This document shows, piece after piece, positions 56,390-64,000 of a stretch of 64,000 bases of DNA; position 1 is the first letter of the stretch, and each line of letters starts with the position of its first letter. The position numbers and the translations under genes are program-made. The notes under the pieces were generated by a model, which had not been told where the DNA came from, did no database searches, and was given only the letters and a program-made list of their open reading frames with translations. Source of the stretch: Anoxybacteroides tepidamans (GTDB lineage Bacteria; Bacillota; Bacilli; Bacillales; Anoxybacillaceae); assembly GCF_014201465.1 (NCBI RefSeq), contig NZ_JACHEP010000013.1:17700-81699 (forward strand). Direction: 5' to 3'.

Positions 56390-57385
56390 ATGGCAGAAAA
56401 TCGTCATCAAGCGTTAGGCTTAAGCGATGAAACGGTATTGGAAATGTATGAAACGATGCTTTTAGCCCGAAAAATCGATGAGCGTATGTGGTTGTTAAAC
56501 CGTGCAGGGAAAATCCCGTTTGTCATTTCTTGTCAAGGTCAAGAAGCAGCACAAGTTGGAGCGGCATTCGCATTAGACCGTACGAAAGACTACGTATTAC
56601 CTTACTATCGCGACATGGGCGTCGTTTTGACGTTCGGTATGACGCCGACAGAATTGATGCTTTCCGCGTTTGCGAAAGCGGAAGATCCCAACTCTGGCGG
56701 CCGCCAAATGCCAGGTCACTTCGGGAAAAAGAAAAACCGCATCGTCACAGGTTCTTCGCCGGTTACGACGCAAGTGCCGCATGCGGTCGGATTTGCGTTG
56801 GCAGCGAAAATGGAAAAGAAAGACTTCGTCTCCTTTGTAACGTTCGGTGAAGGCTCTTCCAACCAAGGGGATTTCCACGAAGGAGCGAACTTTGCAGGCG
56901 TTCATAAATTGCCGGTCATTTTTATGTGCGAAAACAACAAATACGCAATTTCTGTCCCGATAAAAAAACAATTGGCGTGCGAAAAAGTGTCAGATCGCGC
57001 GATTGGTTACGGGATGCCTGGCTATACGGTCGATGGAAACGACCCGCTTGAAGTATACAAAGTTGTAAAAGAAGCAGCTGACCGTGCGCGCCGCGGCGAA
57101 GGTCCGACATTGATCGAAACGGTTTCTTATCGGCTAACGGCTCACTCTTCGGACGACGATGATCGCGTGTATCGTACGCCTGAGGAATTGGCGGAGGCGC
57201 GTGCGAAAGACCCGATTATTTCGTTTGCGAACTACTTAAAAGAAGTCGGCGTGTTAACAGGCCAACTTGAGAAAGAAATTCATGCCCGCGTCATGAAACA
57301 AGTAAACGAAGCGACCGATTACGCAGAAAAGGCACCATACGCAGAGCCTGAACATGCATTAAAGTACGTATACGCTGAGAAATAA
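56390..57385 (+). CDS. bkdAA: branched-chain 2-oxoacid dehydrogenase E1 alpha
   Basis: A 331-residue TPP-dependent subunit. RQMPGHFGKKKNRIVTGSS, TPP site GEGSSNQGDFHEGANFAGVHKLPV (read in parts) and SYRLTAHSSDDDDRVYR with phosphorylatable-loop-like serines. Decarboxylates branched keto acids with BkdAB. Confidence 0.96.
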   Translation: MAENRHQALGLSDETVLEMYETMLLARKIDERMWLLNRAGKIPFVISCQGQEAAQVGAAFALDRTKDYVLPYYRDMGVVLTFGMTPTELMLSAFAKAEDPNSGGRQMPGHFGKKKNRIVTGSSPVTTQVPHAVGFALAAKMEKKDFVSFVTFGEGSSNQGDFHEGANFAGVHKLPVIFMCENNKYAISVPIKKQLACEKVSDRAIGYGMPGYTVDGNDPLEVYKVVKEAADRARRGEGPTLIETVSYRLTAHSSDDDDRVYRTPEELAEARAKDPIISFANYLKEVGVLTGQLEKEIHARVMKQVNEATDYAEKAPYAEPEHALKYVYAEK

Positions 57386-57398
57386 GGGGGAACTATAC

Positions 57399-58382
57399 AT
57401 GCCAGTCATTTCGTATATTGATGCCGTTACGATGGCGATTCGTGAAGAAATGGAACGCGACCCGCGCGTCTTTGTACTGGGAGAGGACGTCGGAAAAAAA
57501 GGTGGAGTATTCAAAGCAACACAAGGATTGTATGAGCAATTTGGCGAAGAGCGCGTCATCGATACGCCGCTGGCGGAGTCGGCCATTGTCGGTGTGGGGA
57601 TTGGCGCGGCAATGTACGGATTGCGTCCGATTGCGGAAATTCAATTCGCTGACTTTATTATGCCGGCGGTCAACCAAATTATTTCGGAAGCAGCACGGAT
57701 TCGCTACCGCTCCAACAACGATTGGAACTGCCCGATCGTCATTCGTGCGCCATACGGCGGCGGCGTTCACGGCGCGCTTTACCACTCACAATCGGTTGAA
57801 GCCGTTTTCGCCAATCAGCCGGGGTTAAAAATTGTCATGCCATCGACTCCTTATGATGTCAAAGGATTGTTAAAAGCAGCGATTCGCGACGAAGATCCCG
57901 TCTTATTCTTCGAGCATAAACGCGCGTACCGCTTAATTAAAGGCGAAGTTCCTGAAGATGATTACGTGTTGCCAATCGGAAAAGCGGATGTCAAACGTGA
58001 AGGCGAAGACATTACCGTGATCACGTACGGTTTATGCGTGCACTTTGCGCTTCAAGCAGCAGAGCGCGTCGCGCAAGACGGCATTTCGGCACATGTATTA
58101 GATTTGCGCACCGTTTATCCGTTAGATAAAGAAGCGATCATCGAAGCGGCAAGCAAAACAGGAAAAGTGCTTCTTGTGACGGAAGACAACAAAGAAGGAA
58201 GCGTCATGAGCGAAGTCGCAGCGATTATTGCGGAACATTGTTTATTCGACTTAGATGCGCCAATTATGCGCCTTGCCGGTCCCGATGTTCCGGCGATGCC
58301 GTATGCGCCAACAATGGAAAAATTTTTCATGGTCAACCATGACAAAGTCGAAAAAGCAATGCGTGAATTAGCTGCGTTTTAA
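57399..58382 (+). CDS. bkdAB: branched-chain 2-oxoacid dehydrogenase E1 beta
   Basis: A 327-residue transketolase-like subunit with VLGEDVGKKGGVFKATQGL, DTPLAESAIVGVGIG and the C-terminal LRTVYPLDKEAI. It starts 14 bases after bkdAA. A 160-base gap with a repeat follows before bkdB, unusual inside this operon. Confidence 0.96.
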   Translation: MPVISYIDAVTMAIREEMERDPRVFVLGEDVGKKGGVFKATQGLYEQFGEERVIDTPLAESAIVGVGIGAAMYGLRPIAEIQFADFIMPAVNQIISEAARIRYRSNNDWNCPIVIRAPYGGGVHGALYHSQSVEAVFANQPGLKIVMPSTPYDVKGLLKAAIRDEDPVLFFEHKRAYRLIKGEVPEDDYVLPIGKADVKREGEDITVITYGLCVHFALQAAERVAQDGISAHVLDLRTVYPLDKEAIIEAASKTGKVLLVTEDNKEGSVMSEVAAIIAEHCLFDLDAPIMRLAGPDVPAMPYAPTMEKFFMVNHDKVEKAMRELAAF

Positions 58383-58385
58383 TAC

Positions 58386-58505
58386 GAAAAGCGGAGGCGA
58401 GCGCTTAACGCCGAAGGAAAATTTCCCGAAGGTGTTGCGAGCTGTGCTGGACAATAAGCAAAGCGGAGGCTGATGCCAAAACAAAAAACAGCCTCGATCC
58501 TCACG
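58386..58505 (+). repeat. dispersed AGCGGAGGCG-type repeat, copy 2, between bkdAB and bkdB
   Basis: Opens GAAAAGCGGAGGCGA as at 36447 and has an internal second AAAGCGGAGGC at 58460. CGAAGGAAAATTTCCCGAAGG and GAGGCTG/CAGCCTC form hairpins. Limits are estimated. No ORF. Confidence 0.55.
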
Positions 58506-58545
58506 CAAGTTTAGCAGTTTTTAATCAAGATGGGAGGTCATCGAT

Positions 58546-59853
58546 GTGGCAATTGAACAACTGACTATGCCTCAGCTAGGTGAAAGCGTCACAGAAGGTA
58601 CGATCAGCAAATGGCTTGTTTCTGTCGGCGACAAAGTCAACAAATACGACCCGATTGCGGAAGTGATGACAGATAAAGTAAATGCAGAAATTCCTTCTTC
58701 TTTTACAGGCGTCATTAAAGAAATCATCGCCAAAGAAGGCGAAACATTGCCGGTCGGTACGGTCATTTGTACGATGGAAATAGAAGGAGAACTAGGAGCA
58801 GAACAAGCACAGCAAGAAGCAGCAAAAGCAGAAGTACCTGCACAAACAGAAGCTCGAGCTCAAGCGCCGAAAAAACAAGCAGGAGAACGAGGCCGCTATT
58901 CACCAGCTGTTCTTCGCTTAGCGCAAGAGCATAATATCGACCTTACGCAAGTACAAGGAACAGGATTGGGCGGCCGCATTACGCGCAAAGATTTGCTGAA
59001 ATTAATCGAGTTCGGCCATATTCCAACGGCTGACCAAGCATCGGCGGCACAATCAGCGCAAGCTCAGTCAGCTGCTGCACCGGTGCCGAAAGCAGAAGCG
59101 CCTGTACAAGCAGCGCCAAAACAACAAGCAATTTCGAATGTTCCTATTCAAGCAGGCGACATCGAAATTCCAGTCACACCTGTTCGCAAAGCGATCGCAA
59201 CGAATATGCTTCGCAGCAAACATGAAGCGCCGCACGCATGGACGATGGTCGAAGTCGATGTCACGAACTTAGTGGCGTACCGCGATTCAATTAAAGACGA
59301 ATTTAAGAAACGCGAAGGCTTTAACTTAACATATTTTGCGTTCTTCATCAAAGCGGTGGCGCAAGCGCTAAAAGAATTTCCGCAAATCAACTCGATGTGG
59401 GCGGGCGATAAAATCGTTCAGAAAAAGGACATTAACATTTCGATTGCGGTTGCGACTGATGATGCGCTATTTGTTCCCGTCATTAAACATGCCGACGAAA
59501 AATCAATCAAAGGCATCGCCCGTGAAATTGCCGAGTTAGCGGCGAAAGTGCGCGCCGGCAAATTGCGCCCAGAAGATATGCAAGGCGGCACTTTTACCGT
59601 CAACAACACCGGTTCCTTCGGTTCCGTACAATCGATGGGCATTATCAACTATCCACAAGCAGCGATTTTGCAAGTCGAATCAATTGTTAAACGTCCCGTT
59701 GTCAAAGACGGCATGATCGCGATTCGCGACATGGTCAACTTATGCTTATCGCTTGACCATCGCGTCCTTGACGGCTTAATTTGCGGCCGCTTCTTAGCGC
59801 GCGTCAAAGAAATTTTAGAGAACATTTCAAAAGACAATACGCCGCTTTATTAA
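58546..59853 (+). CDS. bkdB: branched-chain 2-oxoacid dehydrogenase E2 (lipoamide acyltransferase)
   Basis: A 435-residue E2. Lipoyl domain 1-80 with Lys44 in VMTDKVNAE; Ala/Gln/Pro-rich linker; peripheral-subunit-binding domain about 117-155 (RYSPAVLRLAQEHNIDL, GRITRKDLL); second linker; catalytic domain from about 205 with LSLDHRVLDG. GTG 58546 follows TGGGAGG. Its Lys44 needs the LipM pathway. Confidence 0.96.
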   Translation: MAIEQLTMPQLGESVTEGTISKWLVSVGDKVNKYDPIAEVMTDKVNAEIPSSFTGVIKEIIAKEGETLPVGTVICTMEIEGELGAEQAQQEAAKAEVPAQTEARAQAPKKQAGERGRYSPAVLRLAQEHNIDLTQVQGTGLGGRITRKDLLKLIEFGHIPTADQASAAQSAQAQSAAAPVPKAEAPVQAAPKQQAISNVPIQAGDIEIPVTPVRKAIATNMLRSKHEAPHAWTMVEVDVTNLVAYRDSIKDEFKKREGFNLTYFAFFIKAVAQALKEFPQINSMWAGDKIVQKKDINISIAVATDDALFVPVIKHADEKSIKGIAREIAELAAKVRAGKLRPEDMQGGTFTVNNTGSFGSVQSMGIINYPQAAILQVESIVKRPVVKDGMIAIRDMVNLCLSLDHRVLDGLICGRFLARVKEILENISKDNTPLY

Positions 59854-59860
59854 TGCGAAA

Positions 59861-59886
59861 CCCCCACTGCAACGTTGCAGTGGGGG
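59861..59886. terminator. perfect palindrome after bkdB, probable terminator
   Basis: CCCCCACTGCAAC (59861-59873) is followed at once by its exact reverse complement to 59886, a 26-base palindrome. There is no clear T-run on the plus strand, so termination is likely but not certain; on the minus strand the same holds for the gene at 59956. Confidence 0.55.
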
Positions 59887-59955
59887 GTGGCATATTTGGA
59901 GTTGTTGGATAGAGACATGTGTCACTTCGAACTCGGTGGAGTATAGGAAATCGCC

Positions 59956-61566
59956 TCATTGTTCTAGTTGAAACACTTTGATCCGTTCTTCTAGCTCTTG
60001 TGAAAGCTTCGTTAATTTATCAATAACAAGATCAACGTCTTGGACAGTTTGGTAAGATAAGAGATTCATATTTGTAATTAAGGAAACGTATTGTTTCGTA
60101 AATGTGCGAAACGAATAAAGGGTAGCGGTCATCTCATGTAATAATGCCACTAGCTGTTCTTTTTCGTGAAAATCGCTTTTTATTGATTCAATCATACCTA
60201 ATATTTGGTTAGAATAATGGGCGAGTTTGCCACTGTACATATCGATTTCATGAAATATTTTTTCGGAATCGGCAGTAATGCTGCTCGATAGTTCATCGAT
60301 CGTTTTAAGCGACGTATCCATCGTTTCGTTTAACAATGCCGATAAACTTACTAACGACTCTATTTCCTTTTTTACCTCGACAATTAATCCGCTAATATTT
60401 CTTGTCATATCGTTTAAATATTGAGCAATTAATCCCCATTCATTTTTCGTAAAAATGTGAAGAGATGTGGACAGATGTCCTTTAGAAATCGATTGGATAT
60501 GTTGAGTAATCGCAGTTAACGGTTTTAAGTGATTTTTTGTAACGTTTTTCAAAATGATAAAGATCAAAATGGTCGAAACGATCAAAGAACTAATAAATAT
60601 AAACATTAGTTTGTAATAAACGTACATTCCTTGGCTGTAATTTGCCACGATGGCTAAAACTCTGTTATTTTCGATTGGGACGTAAAATTTTGCATAGGAA
60701 ACATCGTTTTTAGAAAACTGTACGCTTAAAATTTCATTTTTGTTCAACGCTTTTTTAAAAAAGTCACGGTCTTCACTTAATAGAAAGGTATGGCGTCCAA
60801 AAAGAACGGGTAAATCTCTCTGCGGTTCAACGACTTTATTTTTTTTGCCTTTTAACCAAGCAGGAACATTAATAACAGCGATTTCGACAATTTCATCTTG
60901 CGAACGGATAATTTTTTTAATGAGTTCCGCCGGTCCATGATCGTGAGTGAGACGATAAATTTCTTGATCTAAAATATATGGATTGATCATGAATGAAGTG
61001 GTTCCATCGTAATAATACGCATATTTATAATATTTGTCTTCCCACTCTGATTTTGAAATAGGGCCAGACCAAAAATTTTTAACATAATATCCTTTGCCAA
61101 CGGTCACTTCTTTTCCAGCCATCAGTTGCTGAAAAGCTGTAAACCAATATCCCCAATTTTTGGAACTTAAACCGACTTCGTTAAGGTCAGAGGATTGAGC
61201 GACAACAATATCATCGCCCTTTTTTACAAACAATGATATATCGTAAACGCCCACTTCATTTTTTAGTCGAACTAACTCTTGACGTGTAATGTCGTCTATA
61301 TTTTTGCCTTTCAGCTGTTTAGCGATCTCTTTAGATGCGCTTAACAGCTTCTGATCAATCAGCCTTTCAATCGTTTGTTGTGAATCATCAGCTGTAACCA
61401 TCGCTTCTTTAATGATTTGTGATGTTTGTTTAATTTCGTTATATACCGCCTTTTCTAGCTGTTTTTTAGCTAAAAAATAGAATGCGCTAGAGAGTAGTAC
61501 CGCTTTTAAAAAAAGAAGAATCGTTATTTGCATAAAAATTTGCTGAATGACCGTATTTTTTTTCAT
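59956..61566 (-). CDS. chemoreceptor-like membrane sensor without a recognisable signalling tip
   Basis: A 536-residue protein. Membrane helices at about 11-33 and 317-341 enclose a 280-residue extracellular part that resembles a Cache-type sensor (VYDISLFVKKGDDIVV, YYDGTTSFMINPYI). A HAMP domain follows (about 342-394; HLKPLTAITQHIQSISKGHL), then about 140 residues of coiled coil. The conserved hairpin tip that binds CheW and CheA in chemoreceptors (with NLLALNAAIEAARAGE-like sequence) is not seen, nor any kinase, GGDEF or EAL domain. It may be a degenerate receptor or one that signals in another way. A plain ATG start, AT-rich flanks; single gene. Confidence 0.75.
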   Translation of the reverse strand: MKKNTVIQQIFMQITILLFLKAVLLSSAFYFLAKKQLEKAVYNEIKQTSQIIKEAMVTADDSQQTIERLIDQKLLSASKEIAKQLKGKNIDDITRQELVRLKNEVGVYDISLFVKKGDDIVVAQSSDLNEVGLSSKNWGYWFTAFQQLMAGKEVTVGKGYYVKNFWSGPISKSEWEDKYYKYAYYYDGTTSFMINPYILDQEIYRLTHDHGPAELIKKIIRSQDEIVEIAVINVPAWLKGKKNKVVEPQRDLPVLFGRHTFLLSEDRDFFKKALNKNEILSVQFSKNDVSYAKFYVPIENNRVLAIVANYSQGMYVYYKLMFIFISSLIVSTILIFIILKNVTKNHLKPLTAITQHIQSISKGHLSTSLHIFTKNEWGLIAQYLNDMTRNISGLIVEVKKEIESLVSLSALLNETMDTSLKTIDELSSSITADSEKIFHEIDMYSGKLAHYSNQILGMIESIKSDFHEKEQLVALLHEMTATLYSFRTFTKQYVSLITNMNLLSYQTVQDVDLVIDKLTKLSQELEERIKVFQLEQ

Positions 61567-61816
61567 ATGCTTCTTCCCCCGACCAACTTGTTATAAAACT
61601 ATTAAAATTATACAATGATATTCGTTGATGATGCATGGACATCGATGAGTAATTTTATTTATCTAAGTATGAAAATAGTCCTAGTAGAAGCTGATTTTCA
61701 CACTTTTACTAGACTAAAAAAAATATGGAACTAATAAAGATTACGAAAGCAAGTTTTCGAAAAATTATTACAACAGATAAAAAATATAGTAGGAATGATA
61801 TAAAAAATATTGTATT
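61567..61816. other. AT-rich gap between the sensor gene and the IS element
   Basis: No gene seen. An imperfect inverted repeat (AGTCCTAGTAGAAG with CTTTTACTAGACT, about 61677-61716) may be a hairpin. The last eight bases (61809-61816) are the left copy of the IS target duplication. Confidence 0.5.
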
Positions 61817-62818
61817 ACCCATGGTGCTAGTTGAGCGCTAGCGCTCAACTAGCCCGAGTGTTACAAGCGAATACACCAACAATATGCCATCTAGTGCCAC
61901 TTCAAACCCTGAAATCGAATTAGCACGAATTTCTGTGATGCGATACTGGTCAACGAGGACAGAGAACACCGTTTCAATGACTTTCCGTTTTTGTTTTAGC
62001 CATCTCTCCCATGATGCTGATGGACGATGTTTCTGGTTTTTGCGAGATGGAGTCCAAAAGGCGATTTGGTACGCTTTATACAACTTTTTTTGCAATTCGC
62101 TACTGATAAATCCCTTGTCTCCCAAATTAAAGGGATGAGGAATTTGAGTCATGACGGTTTCAGCTGCGGTTCGATCGTGACAGGACGCCTCCGTTACCAC
62201 GTATCCCATGGGCAGTCCTTGGTCGGTCACTTGAAGATGGAGCTTAAATCCATAGTACCACTGCTTTTTCGACGCACAAAGCCCGATGTCCGCGATTCCT
62301 TGAAATCGTTTGACACGGTACATTCTTGCGGCATGGCACAACTCGATCGGCATACTGTCTACGACCGCATAGGCGTGGTGCTGCCCACGTTTGGCTAGCT
62401 CATGGCGAATCCATTTGATCGCAAAGCGCAGCGCTCGACAACGACGATTGTAGCGAGAACGTTCGAGAAAATGTCCATCCGTAAACAAGTTCCCAGTCAC
62501 AAAGCGATGCCATTCCCGTTCGGAAGAGAAGCCAAGCAGCTTTCCTAAAAGATGAATAGCAATGATCACCTCATCTTCTTGTTTCACCAAATGACGATTG
62601 CGGCGTTGAAGATAGAATTGAATTTGTGACAGCTGGGCAGAAACAAAAAAGAAAATGGCTGCATATTGTTTTTGAATCTTTGCTTGATCTGTAGTAAAAT
62701 GAAAGTGCTCTTGCATGGGGATTCTCCTTTCGAATGTTGGATCGCACTTTCATTCTACAGGAGATCCACAAGCAAGGGCTATTTTTATGCTTACTCGATT
62801 TTATCTAGCACCACGAGT
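61817..62818 (-). mobile_element. IS982-family insertion sequence, complete
   Basis: A 1002-bp element. Left end ACCCATGGTGCTAG (61817-61830) and inverted right end ACTCGTGGTGCTAG (from 62818 inward to 62805) match at 12 of 14 positions. It is flanked by an 8-bp direct repeat ATTGTATT (61809-61816 and 62819-62826). Size, 5'-AC ends and 8-bp duplication fit the IS982 family. A 28-base perfect palindrome (61826-61853) lies at the left end across the transposase stop. The perfect duplication suggests recent insertion. Confidence 0.92.
61838..62716 (-). CDS. IS982-family transposase
   Basis: A 292-residue DDE transposase. The three acidic residues appear in AVVDSMPIELCH (Asp), FNLGDKGF (Asp) and KRKVIETVFSVL (Glu); YYGFKLHLQVTDQGLP is the typical beta part between the first two. 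N-terminal helical DNA-binding part. Intact from ATG to stop, so the element could be active. Confidence 0.93.
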   Translation of the reverse strand: MQEHFHFTTDQAKIQKQYAAIFFFVSAQLSQIQFYLQRRNRHLVKQEDEVIIAIHLLGKLLGFSSEREWHRFVTGNLFTDGHFLERSRYNRRCRALRFAIKWIRHELAKRGQHHAYAVVDSMPIELCHAARMYRVKRFQGIADIGLCASKKQWYYGFKLHLQVTDQGLPMGYVVTEASCHDRTAAETVMTQIPHPFNLGDKGFISSELQKKLYKAYQIAFWTPSRKNQKHRPSASWERWLKQKRKVIETVFSVLVDQYRITEIRANSISGFEVALDGILLVYSLVTLGLVER

Positions 62819-62835
62819 ATTGTATTATATAAGCG

Positions 62836-62926
62836 TAACCCCGATAAAGGCAAACTTCGGGAAACCGAAGGACGCAAAGCTACAGGGGCTACGGTAGAGA
62901 TTTCTACTATGCCAGCCAGCTACCGA
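62836..62926 (+). ncRNA. cyclic di-GMP-I (GEMM) riboswitch
   Basis: Core motifs in order: AAAGGCAAAC, a stem with GGAAACC tetraloop (TTCGGGAAACCGAA), GGACGCAAAGCTACAGGGGC, a variable hairpin (GTAGAGATTTCTAC) and ATGCCAGCCAGCTACCG. This is the GEMM-I pattern, including the tetraloop and the conserved GGACGCAAAGC. It ends one base before the ribosome binding site AAAGGAGG of the next ORF, so control of translation start is possible; a terminator lies after that ORF. Confidence 0.93.
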
Positions 62927-62940
62927 AAGGAGGAGTCAAA

Positions 62941-63027
62941 ATGAAAATGAAGTTGCGTTACTTCATTACAATGGCAGCACTTGCCGCAATGGCAATGGCT
63001 ACTATTGTACCAAAACCATGGTTCTAA
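62941..63027 (+). CDS. 28-residue hydrophobic peptide under the c-di-GMP riboswitch
   Basis: ATG 62941 follows AAAGGAGGAGTCAAA, an excellent ribosome binding site placed right after the riboswitch. The peptide has a basic start (MKMKLRYF), a hydrophobic core rich in Ala and Met (ITMAALAAMAMATIV) and ends PKPWF. This looks like a secretion signal with a very short mature tail, as in peptide pheromones, or a small membrane peptide. I recognise no family. It is the only ORF between the riboswitch and a terminator, so it is likely the riboswitch target. Confidence 0.65.
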   Translation: MKMKLRYFITMAALAAMAMATIVPKPWF

Positions 63028-63047
63028 GCCGTGGGCGACACAAACGG

Positions 63048-63082
63048 GGGCTGTCTCATTGTTTATGGGATAGCCCTTTTTT
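63048..63082 (+). terminator. terminator after the 28-residue peptide gene
   Basis: GGGCTGTCTCAT pairs with ATGGGATAGCCC (two wobble pairs) around a short loop; TTTTTT follows. Confidence 0.85.
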
Positions 63083-63126
63083 GAAATATAAATGATGGCA
63101 ATATTTATAATAAAGGAATGTGGAAA

Positions 63127-63651
63127 ATGGTTTATTTTATTTTAACGGGAATTATTTTAGCTCTTGTTCGCAAAAAAAATCCTTTGACGGTTTTTACGGT
63201 CGAATTAAAAGCGCCTTTTTTGATGATTGGCTGCTTCGTAGTGCAACTAGGTTTGGCGTATTTGTCTTTAAAGAAAAACTTATATTATCCTGTCATTTTA
63301 AATATTACTTTTATTCTCATGCTCGTTAGTTTGTTTTTAAACCGCCAGTTGCCGGGAGTAAAATGGATTTTTTGGGGGGCGCTGCTCAACACGTTGGCGC
63401 TCATTTTGCATAACGGTTTTATGCCTGTATCGGAAACGGCGATGAAAATCGCCAACTTAGAAAATTTAAGTTTCGAAGGGGATTCGCGGCATCGTGGAAT
63501 GGAACAATCTTTATTTTGGTGGCTTGGAGATTGGATTCCATTTTTTACGCCGATTGGTACGAATTATGTAATGAGCGTAGGCGATGTGTTCATTGGAATT
63601 GGTTTGATTGTTTTTATCGTTCAAAATTCGTTGAGAGGGCAGCGATCATGA
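63127..63651 (+). CDS. DUF5317 membrane protein
   Basis: ATG 63127 lies nine bases after AAAGGA; ATG 63118 is an in-frame alternative too close to it. The 174-residue protein has five hydrophobic helices and the DUF5317-type stretches KAPFLMIGCFVVQLG, LILHNGFMPVSETA and a late GDVFIGIGLIVFI. Function is unknown. It overlaps the next gene by four bases (ATGA), so the two membrane proteins are co-translated. Confidence 0.78.
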   Translation: MVYFILTGIILALVRKKNPLTVFTVELKAPFLMIGCFVVQLGLAYLSLKKNLYYPVILNITFILMLVSLFLNRQLPGVKWIFWGALLNTLALILHNGFMPVSETAMKIANLENLSFEGDSRHRGMEQSLFWWLGDWIPFFTPIGTNYVMSVGDVFIGIGLIVFIVQNSLRGQRS

Positions 63652-63920
63652 AAGACAATAATTGGTATACTTTTACAATATTCACTATAGGGATTTTGTC
63701 AATTTTTTATATGATATCCCACCTTCATATCGACCGCTGGCTTGAGTTTCTCATTATCATTTTATTCATTTTTTGTTTAGATTTTTTCACAATTAAACTT
63801 CCAAGCGGAGACCAATATAACGGAAACATTGTTGGTCTCTTATATATATTATTCAAGTTCGATTGGGCAACAGCTTTGTTAGTGTTTTATTTTAGCGTAT
63901 TGATTAATTACTGTAGTTGA
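63648..63920 (+). CDS. membrane protein, probably a truncated N-terminal sensor region
   Basis: A 90-residue frame, all membrane helices (FTIFTIGILSIFYMISHLH; WLEFLIIILFIFCLDFFTI; LLYILFKFDWATALLVFYF). It starts in the DUF5317 stop (ATGA). It ends abruptly at TAG 63918 in the middle of a helix, which suggests that a longer protein has been cut, for instance by an insertion. Multi-helix regions of this kind are often the front part of HD-type phosphodiesterases beside DUF5317, but no such domain is present here. Confidence 0.6.
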   Translation: MKDNNWYTFTIFTIGILSIFYMISHLHIDRWLEFLIIILFIFCLDFFTIKLPSGDQYNGNIVGLLYILFKFDWATALLVFYFSVLINYCS

Positions 63921-64000
63921 GCAAATTTACTAACATAAATTTACATCCAAACAAAAAAGGAGACATGAACCCGACTCCTTGGTTAAAATAGATGTGCTAA
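63921..64000. other. window end, possible end of another insertion
   Basis: AAAAAAGGAG (to about 63962) and CTCCTT (63976 on) form a hairpin. On the minus strand a frame entering from the window end reads LAHLF and stops at TAA (63983-63985). This would fit the 3' end of a gene, perhaps a transposase, running leftward into the cut membrane gene. Weak evidence. Confidence 0.3.

Noticed and set aside
1..64000. CRISPR arrays, tRNA or rRNA genes
   Set aside because: No regular spaced repeats, tRNA cloverleaf sequences or rRNA segments were recognised on reading both strands.

Overview
The window looks like a chromosome segment of a thermophilic, endospore-forming member of the Bacillaceae of the Geobacillus/Anoxybacillus kind. 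This rests on gene order and protein character: comG, gcv, the yqh cluster, spoIIIA, acc, nusB-folD-xse-ispA-dxs, ahrC-recN-spoIVB-spo0A and bkd follow each other almost as in Bacillus subtilis. There is also a B12-dependent ribonucleotide reductase in place of an oxygen-dependent one. No rRNA, tRNA or CRISPR array was seen.

Region 1-4.5 kb is the right end of an integrated element (prophage or ICE-like): an HNH endonuclease cut by the window edge, an amidase with an in-frame stop, a secreted thermonuclease, a small XRE regulator, an FtsK-type ATPase and a replication-relaxation protein. It ends inside comGA, of which only the C-terminal third is present. Region 4.5-8.2 kb holds comGB-comGG, the wreck of a shikimate kinase gene and yqzE. 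Region 8.2-16.6 kb holds yqhG and a SNF2 helicase (yqhH) on the minus strand, then a tandem glycine riboswitch with gcvT-gcvPA-gcvPB, yqhL and the octanoyltransferase lipM.

Region 16.7-21.1 kb is nrdJ, interrupted by two group I introns. Both splice sites can be placed to the base, and one intron carries a frameshifted PD-(D/E)XK homing endonuclease. NrdR boxes sit in front of the gene. Region 21.1-28.3 kb carries splB, mntR, yqhO, yqhP, yqhQ, yqhR, aroQ, pepQ, efp and yqhV. Region 28.5-33.6 kb is the complete eight-gene spoIIIA operon, the mother-cell part of the forespore feeding-tube complex. Region 33.8-49.4 kb holds accBC, yqhY, nusB, folD, xseAB, ispA, dxs, tlyA, ahrC, recN, spoIVB, spo0A, a yycC-like gene, a glycerophosphodiesterase gene and yqzF.

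Region 49.5-59.9 kb is the branched-chain keto acid regulon: the sigma-54 activator gene bkdR, a -24/-12 promoter, then ptb-bcd-buk-lpdV-bkdAA-bkdAB-bkdB. A palindrome shared by the bkdR and ptb leaders is a good candidate for the BkdR site. LipM lipoylates substrates of both the glycine cleavage and Bkd complexes.

Region 59.9-64 kb is accessory: a chemoreceptor-like membrane protein with no recognisable signalling tip and an IS982-family element with an 8-bp target duplication. The element lies directly before a cyclic-di-GMP-I riboswitch that leads into a 28-residue hydrophobic peptide, then a DUF5317 membrane protein and a truncated membrane protein. This last cluster, the twice-interrupted nrdJ and the disrupted comGA are the most interesting parts.
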